The notes under the pieces: model-generated
Told to the model about the DNA's origin: nothing
The model's input: only the letters and a program-made list of their open reading frames with translations
The model's database searches: none
Position numbers and translations under genes: made by a program
NCBI RefSeq assembly: GCF_907164915.1
Contig: NC_061865.1
Span: 57,060,587-57,124,586 of the forward strand
Source of the DNA: Impatiens glandulifera
Taxonomy: Eukaryota; Streptophyta; Magnoliopsida; Ericales; Balsaminaceae
Direction of reading: 5' to 3'
DNA: 64,000 nucleotides
In this document: positions 37,618 through 49,604 of the stretch, piece by piece
Layout: the number at the start of each line of letters is the position of its first letter
How positions within the stretch are numbered: position 1 is the first letter of the stretch

Positions 37618-38673
37618 ATGGCTGTTCGTAAAGACGATTCTCTTCAGTCTATTAGTATACAGTTGGATGAGAAAAATTATTCGTATGGAAGCTATGTGAT
37701 GAAATTTTTTTTGAAGGGAAAATCGATGTAGGGTTATGTTACGGGTACGAAAATGCCACCTACCGATAAGGCTGTAGAGACTTATGCAACAATGCTCGAT
37801 GTTTGGGAGGCCGATAACTCAAAGATCATCACGTGGATAAACAATTCCGTCACACATTCGATTGGGGTTCAGTTGGCAAAGTACGATACATCCAAGCACG
37901 TTTGGGACCATCTAGCTCGTCTTTATACACAGTCTAATTTTGCCAGACAATTTCAGTTGGAAACGGACATTCGTGCACTCAAGCAGAATGATTTGTGTAT
38001 CTAAGATTTTTATTCCGCCATGTCTGATTTGTGGGATCAGTTGGTTCTTACCGAGTCTGAGGAGTTACGGGTATTGGCACCTTACATCACACATCGAGAG
38101 CAACAACGCTTAGTTCAATTTTTGGTTGCTCTTCAATCTGATTTTGAGACTTTGCGTGGATTAATCTTGCATCGGAACCCTTTGCCTTCAGTTGATTTGG
38201 TTGTCCATGAGTTGATAGCTGAGAAGATACGAATCAAGACTCGACCTGACAAAGAACATAACCCAACATCTACTTCATTCGTTCTTGCAACTCCACATAA
38301 TCCCTCTAGTAATCATCTGAATCGATTTAACTCACGAGTGGCTATGGATGAATGTGCTATATATAAGAAGAAGGGTCACTGGAAAGGCAAATGTCCTTTG
38401 TTAATCAATAAAGGTAAACAACTGTACCAACAACAACAATCGCAACCACAACAGCAATCACAAAGACGCCCTCCACAATCATCATCTCATTTGCCCCCAT
38501 GGAAACCTACAAGTCAAGCGTTCCAAGCTAGTAGTGTATTGACTCCACCTCTTATAGATCCATCGATGATTGAGCAGTTCCAAAGGTTTCTCGCTTTGCA
38601 ACCTCATGCCATGTCAGCGTCTTCTCATGTTGGTTTGTCTTCTTCCAATACATCTGCTCCCTCAGGTATATAA
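37618..38673 (+). pseudogene. Copia gag (capsid/nucleocapsid) with stop codons
   Basis: The frame starts at ATG 37618 and continues in one frame through internal stops near 37729 and 38002, ending 38671. The first part is the retrotransposon gag (UBN2-like) region. At about 38347-38400 lies a CCHC zinc knuckle in which the second cysteine is replaced (CAIYKKKGHWKGKC; C-x2-Y-x4-H-x4-C), so RNA binding would be impaired. It is followed by a glutamine/proline-rich linker. The product would normally form the particle that packages element RNA. Confidence 0.9.
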
Positions 38674-41600
38674 TCATCTGCTTAGGTTCTAGACTCTAGG
38701 GTCTCTCATCATATGTATCATGAATTGTATTTTTTTGATTCGTTGTCACCAAACTCATCTATCTAGGTTGCAACAGCCGATGGTACCTATATGCCATTAA
38801 TAGGAGTCGGTTCTATTAATACACACAATTTAACTCTTTCAAATGTCTATCATATTCCAAGTCTTACTCTAAATCTTGTCTCGGTTAGTCAATTGTGTGA
38901 CTTGGGATATTTCGTCTTCTTTTCCAATTCCACTTGTTATGTGCAGGATCCACATTCTCAGAAGTTGATTGGGACAGGCCATAGAAGAGGAGGATTATAT
39001 GTGTTGGATGAACTTGAAGTACCAAAAATAGCTACTAGTGTTGCTTCTACTGTGGATTTGACATCTTTTCATTTGAGTCGCTCTTCTTCTACCTTTTATT
39101 TATGGTATTCTCGTTTAGGACATATTTCGGGATTCCGTTTAAAATTTTTGGCTTCTACTGAAGTTTTAGGTGATTTGAAAACTTATGATGTTTCTGATTG
39201 TAGCGGTTGTAAACTTGCTAAGTTTTCGGCTTTGTCTTTTAAAACAAGTTTATCTTCATCTTTTGCTCCATTTGATCTAATTCATTCTGATGTGTGGGGA
39301 CCTTCTCCTTTACCTACAAAAGGGGGTTCCCGCTATTATGTTTTATTTATTGATGATTGTACTCGTTATACTTGGGTTTTTCTTATGAAACGCCGTTCTA
39401 AATTTCTAGGTATATGCTAGGGTCTAAAATCAAGGCCTCGGTTCTAGAATAATTCCAGCAACCTTTCTCGACACCCGTTTTCGGCCCTATTGTGCACATG
39501 GGCCAAATTTCTGTTTTGTTGTATTACTATTTTGTTTTGCTTTCCTTTTCTACTTTACAAACCGAATTCTATTATTTTCTAGTATTTGTTGTAACCGAAT
39601 ATTATGGGGCAAGACATCACCTATATAAGGCTGGTCTTTCTTCCCCAAGGACCCATGAATGGAATAATGAAGATATAAACTTTGCCCCCATTCGTCTATT
39701 ATTATTTACTATGGATTGTTTGGTATAGACCAACAGTATTTCTCTTCGCACTCTTGGTTCTTCTATCTCCTCCCCCAAATTCTCTATCAAAACTTTTCAC
39801 TTCCCTTTGATTATAGAATTTCCACCGGTCCTAGGATCAAGAACTTGATTCTTGAACCTATAAACACATCTTACGAAACAAGTCGTAACAGTATATTTCA
39901 TACTTTTAGAACTCTTGTCAAAACTCAGTATTCGTCTGTCATTAAATGCTTTTGTTGTGATTTGGGTGGGGAATACACCTCTAATGATTTCTCTAGGTTA
40001 CTTGTTTTTGACGGAACTCTTCATCAGAGTTCTTGTTCAGACACCCCTCAACAAAATGGCGTTGCAGAAAGAAAACATTTACATATTGTTGAAACAGCTC
40101 GCTCTCTCTTATTGTTTGTCAATGTTCCTAGTGTCTTTTAGGGTGAAGTCATCCTCACTGCTGTACATCTTATTAATATGATTTCAACATCTCACAACTC
40201 AGGTTTGTCACCGTTTGAAAAGCTTCAAGGATATGCTCCTGCTTATTCGTCATTACGTGTCTTAAGTTCCGCTTATTTTGTATTACGTCCACACGTTGAG
40301 CGTAGCAAATTGACTTCACGATCTGTAATGTGTGTTTTCTTGGGGTACAGGATAGGACTGAAAGATTATCATTGTTTTGATCCCGTTAGTCAAAAATTAT
40401 ATCTTTTCTGTCATGTTTCATTTCTTGAGCATATTCCATATTTTTCCATTCCTATAAATTCTCATGACATGACTCACCTAGACTTTGTTAGTATTGATCC
40501 TTTTACGGTTGATGATGAGGTGACACCTCATACTACAGATTCTAGTACTACAAAGGTGGCACCTCCTACTACAGACTCTAGTACTACAGTTCCTAACACA
40601 TATCTTCCTTCCTCCACGGTCTCTCAATCTCCTCCCGATTATGTGGATCTTCCACCTCGTCAGTCAACCCATATACGTAAGTCAACCAAACTTCCTGATT
40701 TTTCTTATTCATGTTACTCTACATCTTTTGCTTCTTTATTAGCATTTATTCATTGTTTGTATGAGTCATCGTCCTATCGAGAGGCTGTTATTGATCCTCT
40801 TTGACAGTTTGCTATGGCCGAGGAACTTGCAGCACTACATCAAACACATACTTGGGATTTGGTTTCTTTACCATCAGGAAAATGACCTATTGGTTCTCGA
40901 TGGATATACAAAATCAAAACCAAGTCTGATGGATCTAGTGAGAGATATAAAGCCCGAGTCGTTGTGAGGGGTTTTTCTCAAGAATATGGCATGGATTACG
41001 AGGAAATTTTTTCCCTAGTTGCAAAAATGGCAACAGTTCGCACTCTTATTGTCGTCGCTTCCGTTCGTGGGTGGAATATAACTCAGATGGATGTCATGAA
41101 TGCTTTCCTCAATGGAGAGCTTCAAGAAGAGGTGGTTCCTCCACCTGGTGTCCCTCACAAACCTGGTGAAGTTTGTAAGCTCCGGAAAGCTCTCTATGGG
41201 CTTAAACAAGCACCACGCGCTTGGTTCGAGAAATTCTCTACTGTGATCACTTCAATAGGATTTCATCGTAGTCATCATGATTCGACATTGTTCATCAAGT
41301 GTACAGATCGAGACCGTATTCTTCTATCTTTATACGTTGATGATATGATTATTACAGGTGATGATATTGACGAGATTGGGCTCTTGAAATTCGAGTTGAC
41401 TCGTAGTTTTGCGATGAAAGATTTGGGGATGCTACGTTATTTCCCTGGGATTGAGGTTTCTTTATCTCCAAAGGGGTATATTTTATCTCAGTCAAAATAT
41501 ATATGTGATATATTTGATCGTGCTCGTCTTACTGATAATAAGGTTGTGGATACTCCAATTGAAACCAATGCTCGGTATTCCCTAACCGATGGCTCACCTT

Positions 41601-42289
41601 TGCCAGATCCAGCCTTGTATCGTACTATTCTTGGAAGCTTGGTTTACCTCACCATCACCCGTCCTGATATTGCTCATGTTGTACACATTGTTAGTTAGTT
41701 TGTTACTGCGCCTACTACAGTTCATTGGAGTGTTGTTCTTCGTATTCTCCGGTATCTTCAGGGAACTTAGTTTCAGAGCCTTCTCCTTTCTTCCTCTTCT
41801 TCCTTGGATCTTCGAGCGTTCTCTTATGCTGATTGGGCTGGTGATCCCTCTGATCGCAAGTCCACCACATGGTTTTGTATCTTTCTTGGTGATTCTTTGA
41901 TTTCATGGAAGAGCGAGAAGCAAGATGTGATTTCTAGATCTTTCACGAAAGTTGAGTATCGTGTTATGGCCTCTACGACCTGTGAGACAGTTTGGTTACG
42001 ATGGTTACTTGCCAACATGGGAGGAGTCTTTCTTCATGAGCCTACTCCGTTGTTCTGTGATAATAAGAGTGCCATCCAGATTGCTCGTAATTCGGTATTC
42101 CATGATAGGACGAAACACATTGAGATTGATTGTCATGTTGTTCGACATCACTTTGCAATCGGTACCATCACATTGCCATTTCTTTCTTCCTCTACTCAGA
42201 TCGCCGACTTGTTCACCAAAGCTCTATCCTCTTCTTGTTTTCGTTTTTTTGTTACCAAACTCTCAATGCTCATTGTTGCTGCATCATGA
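38674..42289 (+). pseudogene. Copia pol: protease, integrase, reverse transcriptase, RNase H
   Basis: Protease: the expected active-site D-S-G is D-S-R (near 38689-38700). Integrase: the H-H part and GCKLAKF zinc motif (about 39115-39225), then the catalytic core (DLIHSDVWGP, 39276-39305) cut by the solo LTR at 39415-39890, then TPQQNGVAERKH (40042-40077). Reverse transcriptase: QMDVMNAFLNGELQEEV and the catalytic YVDDM (41335-41349). RNase H: ADWAGDPSDRKST (41828-41866) and the terminal CDNKSAIQIARN region (42055-42090). Stops occur near 40139, 40802, 40882, 41696 and 41768. Reading frame changes only across the 481-bp solo-LTR insertion (LTR plus duplication). Confidence 0.9.
39415..39890 (+). 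mobile_element. Solo LTR inserted in the copia integrase
   Basis: A 476-bp block starting TGCTAGGG and ending GTAACA (TG...CA) is flanked by perfect 5-bp target duplications GTATA (39410-39414 and 39891-39895). Taking it out mentally rejoins the integrase reading frame in phase. It carries a TATATAAG promoter motif (39622-39629). No internal region remains, so it is a solo LTR left by recombination. Its family differs from the host copia element. It postdates the copia insertion. Confidence 0.9.
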
Positions 42290-42302
42290 GTTTGACGGGG
42301 GA

Positions 42303-42445
42303 TATTAGCATTTTAGACCTTTATTTTTATATATTTTATTATTTAGTCTCTTTGTTGGCTTATATATAAGTCTTTCATTGTTTTCTATTTCTATATTATT
42401 CATCAATAATAAAACCATAGTTTCTCTTTTCTCTATTCTCTAATA
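42303..42445 (+). repeat. 3' LTR of the copia element
   Basis: Same length as the 5' LTR with nine substitutions and no indel. It ends CTAATA (expected CTAACA). Confidence 0.9.
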
Positions 42446-42699
42446 GGTGTCATTGATGATCAAATAATGGCCCTAAATTCGATTGGATTAAAGCTTCTTA
42501 ATTTGTGTTTCCGATATTGATATTGATTTTGATCTTGATCTTATACCGCGTATATTTAAAGTAGAATAAAAAAATTTCTATTTTATATGGAACGCCTATA
42601 TATTTGGATTATCATTCCGATTATTTTCTGGTGGACTATCTGATTGAAGGGAAAACGTTGAACCTTTAATGATCGAAGTTGTATCATTTATAATTATTA

Positions 42700-42855
42700 G
42701 AATATTTTTAAGAGAGACTTTGAGAGAGTTGAACTTTTTTTTATGATTAGACTTGAATTAGAAAGATTAATATATAAGTTAGAAAATATCTAAAAAATCT
42801 TATTAATCAATAAGAGGATTCTAACGTTTCCCTCATAATTGACTTAACATATGGA
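42700..42855 (-). repeat. LTR fragment of a second copia family
   Basis: Related over about 150 bp to part of the LTR at 44207-44445 (shared 'ggattctaacgtt'/'gaattctaacgtt', 'aaaatatctaaaaaa' and 'gattaatata' blocks in the same order). Boundaries are uncertain. Confidence 0.6.
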
Positions 42856-42879
42856 TTCGAATAATTTTAATTGATCTCG

Positions 42880-43142
42880 GTCATCATCATGAAAGAGTCA
42901 TGATGTACTACGACAATAAATTTGTAATTGCTATGGCTAAGAACCCAGTTCACCACAGTCGAACTCGACATATAGCACTGAAACATCATTTTATTCGACA
43001 AGAGATAGAAGAACAAAATTCAACTTGAGTTATGTCGATCCGAAGAACATTTATCTAACATTCTCACAAAAGCATTTCCAAGAGAGAGGTTTTAACAATT
43101 CCGAACTAAAATTTGGAATCCAACAACACATTAAGGGGGGAG
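42880..43142 (+). pseudogene. RNase H tail of a second copia family, with polypurine tract
   Basis: The plus strand reads a decayed copia RNase H C-terminus: YYDNKFVIAMAKNPVHHSRT, then HIALKHHFIRQEIEEQ. This is followed by disrupted ADIFTKA-type sequence and a polypurine tract AAGGGGGGAG (43133-43142), which directly abuts an LTR start at 43143. It belongs to a different lineage from the element at 37250-42445. Confidence 0.8.
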
Positions 43143-43369
43143 TGTTAAAATTAATGTGATATAACCTCCACCATATTGATTAGATATTATTAAAAATCTT
43201 AACAATCAATTACATTATTTTCTTATCTTTTATTTTAAACCTGAACGAAACGTTAGAATCCTCACAATTCATTTAAAATAAAAGATAAAAAAACAATGTA
43301 ATTGATTATTAAGATTTTTTAATAATATCTAATCAATATGGTGGAGGTTACATCATATTAATTTTAACA
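43143..43369. repeat. Head-to-head LTR halves (inverted repeat)
   Basis: A plus-strand LTR start (TGTTAAAATTAATGTGA..., from 43143) meets a minus-strand LTR start (43369 downward, TGTTAAAATTAATATGA...). The two arms are inverted copies over about 100 bp each and join near 43255-43265, forming a long hairpin. Each arm has its own purine tract outside (43133-43142; and 43370-43382 on minus), so these are the 3' LTR beginnings of two oppositely oriented elements of one family. Confidence 0.75.
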
Positions 43370-43439
43370 CTATCCCTTAATATGCTGTCTTTTCTACGTC
43401 CACTTCATCCTCTTGAATATTCGAGATTCGTTATTGCTA

Positions 43440-44093
43440 GTATTGAGTTATGACTGAAATACACTCTCTATTGACTTTTTGGAGTGTTTATACAATCGTT
43501 TCTCAAATGATTTTAAGGATGGCATCACTTCTTGGACCGTGAGTGTTGACAAATCCTTTGTTTCTTCAGTGACAACTACGATGAGATCGTATTTCTTAGG
43601 AAGGCATATGAGAATCTTCCGCACCTTCTCTAGTCTATGATATCTTCACAATGAGATTTCATCTGATTGACCAAATCAAAGATTTTGGTCTAGAACTCCA
43701 TCAGGGTCTTTGTCTCCTTCATTTTGGTATTTTCGAATTCCCTAAGTAGTGATTGGAGCTTAATTGCTCTGACTTTTACATCTCCTTAAAAGTCACTATG
43801 CAAGATTTATCATGCCTCTTTGGTTGTATCAACACGCATAATTCTAAAAAAAATTGTTTTAGTGACTGTTCTTTGGAGAATTGAAAAAGCGTTTGCGTCG
43901 GTTTATTGGGATTGCTTTAGTTCCTCCAGGTCGGCTAAATTGAGTTCGATTTCTTCCTCTGGCTCATTCACTCCATTCTCCACAATCTCCAAATGGTTAA
44001 GAGATCAAAAGATAATATTCATCTCACGTACCAGAAATCATAGTCTTCCCCATTAAACTCTAGAATGGGGTGGTTGATATTTGTTGAGGACAT
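43440..44093 (-). pseudogene. Copia gag (UBN2-type) relic, second family
   Basis: The minus strand from ATG 44093 reads MSSTNINHPILEFNGEDYDF, then broken frames typical of copia gag: 'LQSLLREFENTKMKE', 'IFDLVNQMKSHCEDI', and a 'KDLSTLTVQE'-type stretch. Several stops and frameshifts. It lies between a 5' LTR (44207-44445) and a truncated 3' LTR (from 43369), with the whole pol region deleted. Confidence 0.8.
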
Positions 44094-44206
44094 AAATGTG
44101 GATAGATTGGTGGAGGACTTTGGTGGATTGAAAGAAACTTGAGAGAATTTGATAGATTAATAAAAAAATTTGTGAGTTGGTAGAACCTGGAAGCTCCGAT
44201 ACTAAA

Positions 44207-44445
44207 TGTTAAAATATATTCTTTGTGAGAGAATGTAATTTTATTATTGTTTTTGATGATTATACTTGAATTACGATTAATATATTAAGTTAAAAAATAT
44301 CTAAAAAAAATCTTGCTAATTAATATGAGAATTCTAACGTTTTCGCTCATAATTGATTTAAAATAAAAGATAATAAAATAATGCAATTGATTGTTAAAAT
44401 TTTCTAATAATATCTAATGATTGTTACACCACATTAATTTTAACA
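44207..44445 (-). repeat. 5' LTR of the minus-strand second copia element
   Basis: 239 bp, TGTTAAAAT...ATTTTAACA (both ends TG/CA). On the minus strand it is followed directly by TTTAGTATCGGAGC, a changed copy of the initiator-Met primer-binding site. It is 9 bp imperfectly palindromic at its ends. Confidence 0.75.
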
Positions 44446-46075
44446 ATAATGTATATTATTACTAGTAAAGTATGTCAGAGTGTTAATCGTTCTTCTTAAA
44501 GATTTATGAGTTCGATAACCGACACTGAGTAATGTGTTTGTATTTTTTTTTATTATGCTTTGTCGTTATGCTTAAATGATTCTTATCATTTTTAATATAC
44601 ATAGAGATCATTTTCATAAAAAAATATTTCTATATGAATTTACTTAATAAAAAATTGAGCGGATAAACTTGAATAAAAGTTTTTTAAATTTATCTTGGCA
44701 CAAAATATTTTTCATATTAATGTTCTATATCTCCATATTTGCTTTCTTGGAGTATATTAATTTTTTATAGATATTTTTGGAAAACTATTTTTATCTATTA
44801 AGAACAATTTTATTGTAATTACTTCAATTTAATGAATAAATTTATGGGTTTTCCTATAAAAAAAAAAGTATTGGTTTGCTTGGAAAGTAAGTGGTTGACA
44901 TAAAGGAAAAATAAATAAATTATTATATCATCTCTTATGTGGAGCCTCGTGAGCAATGTCATACCTTTTGTAGACTTTGATCATCACATGTTTGATCCCT
45001 TTTTTATTTGAATAATATCACTTAATTTATAGCACTCAATAATTAAATATTACATAGAACACATGTACCAATAAATAAAACCCATCTAGAAAATAGTATT
45101 TGGATTTTATTTTACTTTTTGAGAAGGGCATTTAGCAATTTTGTATTAGTGATCATTTTTGTGAGGTACTTCCTTTCTTTGGATAAACTCTATTTTAATG
45201 ACTTTTTTCTTTCTTTTGTTTAGTTTCTTGAAAATATGAAATTGTTTATGCAGTATTTTTACACTGAGTATAGAGTATATAGTATCTTATATTTGTTTTG
45301 CTATAAAATTTGTTGATGTAATATTTTTTATTTTAATAAAATTTAATTTTTTTATAAAAAAATTATGATTATTTATGAGTTAATGAATGAGGCGTTAAAG
45401 ATAATTTTTTACTAAAAATATTTTAAGTTTAAAGGAAAACGTAATCATTTTTAAGAATATATATTTTTTTTAATTAATTATAAAAATAGACCACATAATA
45501 TGATAACTGTTTTTTTTAACAAAAAAATATTAAAATATTCAATAAATACAAAGATAAACTGTTTTTTTTTATAAAAAATATTAAAATATTAAATAAATAC
45601 AAAGATAATATCAACCATAAAATATACAACAAATTTCAAATACATCATAAGTGACATGAAAAATAAAAATATAATTACATGAAAAAATATGATAATTGTT
45701 TAAAATAAATTATATAAATTCGGTTCAATTCACAAGTATATCCGACATGGTATTGTATCATTTAAATTGAGATAAGATCAGAAAAAGAAAACATCCTTCT
45801 AAAATTAAAACCTAGTTTAAGTATCATGGGTAGCCCACTTTGGCTGCAATTGCCCCACTCTCCCCCCACTCTCTTTAATATTCTATTTGAATCTTCCAAG
45901 CATTGAAGTGTGGATGTGAAAGGGATCTTACACCATACCCATTAAAATAATACCATTACAAATTTAACATTGAAAAAAAAACAGTAATTTGAGGGTGAGT
46001 AACGTCAATTAAATATGTAATTTTCGAACAAAACTTATATAATCAAGTTAAAATGTACTCGAATAGTAACCTGTC
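44446..46075. other. AT-rich spacer, no gene seen
   Basis: No gene. A ~55-bp direct repeat ('ttaaaatatt.aataaatacaaagata') lies at about 45500-45610. The GC-richer patch near 45830-45910 has no open frame of note. Confidence 0.5.
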
Positions 46076-46326
46076 AAAGTTATACAAAATGAGATTTTGT
46101 TTTTAACAATTTCAAACGCCGTTAATTTTTATTTTTGTGACATTTATAAGTAAATAAAGATCCATTTCACTAATTTAAATATCGAATTTCATAAAATTGG
46201 TAGTCAAAACTCTCGATTCATTAAAATTCGTTAGTTAAATTAGTTACAATGATATTTTATTTATTTATAAATGTCACGTTAAAGGTGTTTGAAATCGTTA
46301 AAACAACCTTCGTTTTGTATAACTTT
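46076..46326. mobile_element. Foldback/MITE-like element with ~80-bp inverted arms
   Basis: AAAGTTATACAAAA (46076-46089) faces its inverse at 46313-46326. The arms continue inward with TTTCAAAC-CC, TGACATTTATAA and TAAATAAA blocks matching in inverse order for about 80 bp. Long inverted arms without coding sequence suggest a foldback or Mutator-type MITE. No target duplication was resolved. Confidence 0.5.
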
Positions 46327-48609
46327 AACAATAATGAGTCACAAATTATAGAGTTTAAAAGAAGAGGTTCGAAATCTCAATTCACCTAACAAGGAACTCA
46401 ATTCGACTATTTTTTCCATTATAGAAACTATACTAAGATGCAAACGTGGCATCTTCGAGTAGAATACCATAGAGTTGATTACATGTCACACTTTTTAATT
46501 TAAACAAACTTACAACAATTGGATTTTTCTTATTTATTTTTTTTGGTAGTGGGTTTTTGTTGTATTTGTTATTTTGATTTTAAAATAGTCCATAAAATGA
46601 GACAAATGGATATGAGTAAATAAGTAAAAGGATAAAGGTAAGAGGACAAAGATGAGTCACTAAGACATGGAACGGACTTTGTTGATTCCTTTAGTGGGGT
46701 CTATCTTTTAACAACCTCTTGTATTTTCTACTTGAGCTTGGCTTACTTTGATTCCAAACTATAACTTCAATTATATGTTCTATTGTTTTTTTAAGTAATA
46801 GAAATTCATTTTTCATAATATGAGTAATTTTGTATGCTATTGTTGATGTTAGAACACAATTTTTGTGTTTTTATAAATCAATCTTGGTCTTAATTTGGCG
46901 TTTCATCTATCTAGAACACTTTTTTTTTACTTTTACTTGAAATGATTTTTTGTATTGTTGTTAAAATTTTGATTTTGAAATCAAGTTCAATATGACAATT
47001 TCTCTCTTTTTATAATGATTCTAAAATATGACTTGCATATATATAAGTAGCACTTTAGAAACTAATATATCTTCAAATAGACAATAAAAAATAAATATGT
47101 AACTCTATATATACTTACAAATTACTAAAGTCATTTAAACACGTTACATCAATAAAAAGTTCAAATATATTACATTGTATTTACCAATGTTACAATTAAT
47201 CACACAAAATTAAAAAAACGGTTTTATTTTACCTAATTATCTATTTTATTTGACGTTGTAGTAATGAAAATCTTTACATATACATCAAAATAATGTTTGA
47301 ATTATTGTAACTTAATTCAAACATAAAATAAAATAATGAAATGGTGTTAAACCGTTTTTAAAAAAAAATAATAATATTTGAATTAAGTCTGATGTAACTT
47401 TCTTTAAAATGAATGAAAATAAAAAATAAAATAATTGAGTTTGTTCCAAAAATAAAACCAAATATTGTACTAATATGTTTAGTAGTAAAAAGATGCAAAC
47501 AAATAGTAAAATATTATTAAATTAATTAATTATAAATGGAAAAACAATTCATTGTTTTTCAATTAATTTAATACTTCAATCAAAATGATACCAAATCAAA
47601 ACTTAGAATAGTGGGGCACTATTATGTACATTGAAACTAAAATGACTTTGAATGTATAAACTAAGTTAATTAGTGAAAGTTGCATTGAAATTGATTTGTA
47701 CACATCAATTTGATCTAATGATTTTTATTCTTAATGATATTAAATAATATTAATTTTTTGGATTTTTCAATGGTCATTATTTAGTTGTATATTCTAACAA
47801 TAATAAACTAATAATTTATCTTCTCTCTAATTATAGAAAAAAATGGAGTTTTAGTTCATTTTTTTTACTCTTTTTTTCTTAAATCGACTTCTATATTTGT
47901 TAAGTTACGGTAGGTCATGCTCTATCGTGGTACTCTCGAAAATAATTGGGAGACGGTAAAATTATTTTAAAATAAATTTGTAAAACCCATATTTCAAATC
48001 AATATTGTTTTTTTCATAATTCAATTTATTATATTTGTAAGATTATATTTAAGTGTAATCTCATAAAGATGGAGAAAGAGAACACGTTTTGCCTTCAATG
48101 TAATAAATGAACTAATTTCTATTTTACTATATTTTACAATCACTAATTTGAAAGCGTTGACCCTCTATCAAAATAGTATTTTCTTTCTCTTTTCTTTTCT
48201 TTTAACACTATTATAAAAAAAACTCAATTTATAATTTGTTTACGAAAAATAGTTAGGATTTGGTTATTTAAAATAGATTATTTAGAAAACAATGATGAGT
48301 TATAATGTTGATGAGGTGATGTTTTCTTTTTTTAAAAAAAAAAATCCAAAGTGTTAATGATAAAATAAATAATAATAATTTAAAATAAAAAAAATGTTTT
48401 AATAATTATAGTGATGAATTAAGTAATGTAGTGATAGATTAAAGAGATGATATAATGATTTTGGGTTATGATTAATTTAAATATCATATGCCTTTTATTT
48501 CCAATTTTCTTGAAGTCAGACAAAAAAAAATAGTGTAGACCCTTCATTGAATTTGTTTAGTTATAGAGTTAGTTTTTACTTAGTTATATATTTGTATATA
48601 TTATTGTAA
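46327..48609. other. AT-rich spacer, no gene seen
   Basis: No gene or RNA seen. About 48230-48480 has 'ggttatttaaaata'...'gattttgggttatg' ends reminiscent of the local MITE family in a degraded form. Confidence 0.45.
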
Positions 48610-48850
48610 ACTAGCATTTAGCCCGTGCATTTGCACGAGTAATAATATAAAAAACCGTGAAAAAAATTACGGATAACATTTTTAATTTTATTTTTAACCG
48701 TTTTAAATTTATGGGTGGGTCAACACATAATCCGACCCAAGTATCCATTTACTCAACATTATTATATATTAGTTAGTTAAAAAGTTGAACTTATATTAAT
48801 GTTAAAACGTCCCGCGTTTATCAAATTTGGTGTTGAATTTAAAATATAAA

Positions 48851-48916
48851 GTCTTTGTAGCCTAGTTAGTTAAAGAGTTGTACTTGTTTTGTTAGGTTGT
48901 AAGTTCGAAACATACC
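48851..48916 (+). ncRNA. tRNA-like Pol III promoter segment, unit 1
   Basis: Plus strand: A box TAGCCTAGTTAG (48858) and B-box-like AGTTCGAAACA (48902), 44 nt apart. A T-arm-like GTAAG-TTCGAAA-CATAC can form with one mismatch. It is probably tRNA/SINE-derived and runs opposite to the Helitron. Confidence 0.5.
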
Positions 48917-49243
48917 TCTAGCATTTTTAATTTTATTTTTAACCGTTTTAAATTTAAAAACGGGTAAACCCACAATCCGACCCAAGTATCCAAATTAACC
49001 ACAGCTCTCGACCCGGCAATCCGGACACTTTAAAAATTAAGCATCATTATATATATATATTACGGATAACATTTTTAATTTTATTTTTAACCGTTTTAAA
49101 TTTATGGGTGGGTCAACACATAATCCGACCCAAGTATCCATTTACTCAACATTATTATATATTAGTTAGTTAAAAAGTTGAACTTATATTAATGTTAAAA
49201 CGTCCCGCGTTTATCAAATTTAGTGTTGAATTTAAAATATAAA

Positions 49244-49309
49244 GTCTTTGTAGCCTAGTTGGTTAAAGAGTTGTACTTGTTTTGTTAGGTTGTAAGTTCG
49301 AAACATACC
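49244..49309 (+). ncRNA. tRNA-like Pol III promoter segment, unit 2
   Basis: Same as unit 1; here the A box is TAGCCTAGTTGG, a better match to the tRNA consensus. Confidence 0.5.
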
Positions 49310-49538
49310 TCTAGCATTTTTAATTTTATTTTTAACCGTTTTAAATTTAAAAACGGGTAAACCCACAATCCGACCCAAGTATCCAAATTAACCACAGCTC
49401 TCGACCCGGCAATCCGGACACTTTAAAAATTAAGCATTATTATATATATATATAGATTAGTTAGTTAAAAAGTTGAACTTATATTAATGTTAAAACGTCC
49501 CGCGTTTATCAAATTTGGTGTTGAATTTAAAATATAAA

Positions 49539-49604
49539 GTCTTTGTAGCCTAGTTGGTTAAAGAGTTGTACTTGTTTTGTTAGGTTGCAAGTTCGAAACA
49601 TACC
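49539..49604 (+). ncRNA. tRNA-like Pol III promoter segment, unit 3
   Basis: Third copy, with A box TAGCCTAGTTGG at 49546 and the B-box-like part near 49590. Confidence 0.5.

Larger units (their letters stand above)
37250..42445 (+). mobile_element. Ty1/copia LTR retrotransposon, decayed, with nested solo LTR
   Basis: Two 143-bp LTRs (37250-37392, 42303-42445) differ at 9 positions (about 94% identical). They are flanked by near-identical 5-bp target duplications (TGTGT and GGTGT). A primer-binding site TGGTATTAGAGCC (37393-37405, initiator Met tRNA type) follows the 5' LTR, and a purine tract ending GGGGGA precedes the 3' LTR. The gag-pol frame runs in the order gag, protease, integrase, reverse transcriptase, RNase H, which defines copia. 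About ten in-frame stops but no frameshift other than the solo-LTR insertion; several stops fit C-to-T decay. It is not active. Confidence 0.95.

Noticed and set aside
41015..41209. Minus-strand frames inside the copia pol region
   Set aside because: They are shadows of the plus-strand reverse-transcriptase frame.
43820..44056. 78-codon plus-strand frame as a gene
   Set aside because: It is the opposite strand of a decayed copia gag on the minus strand.
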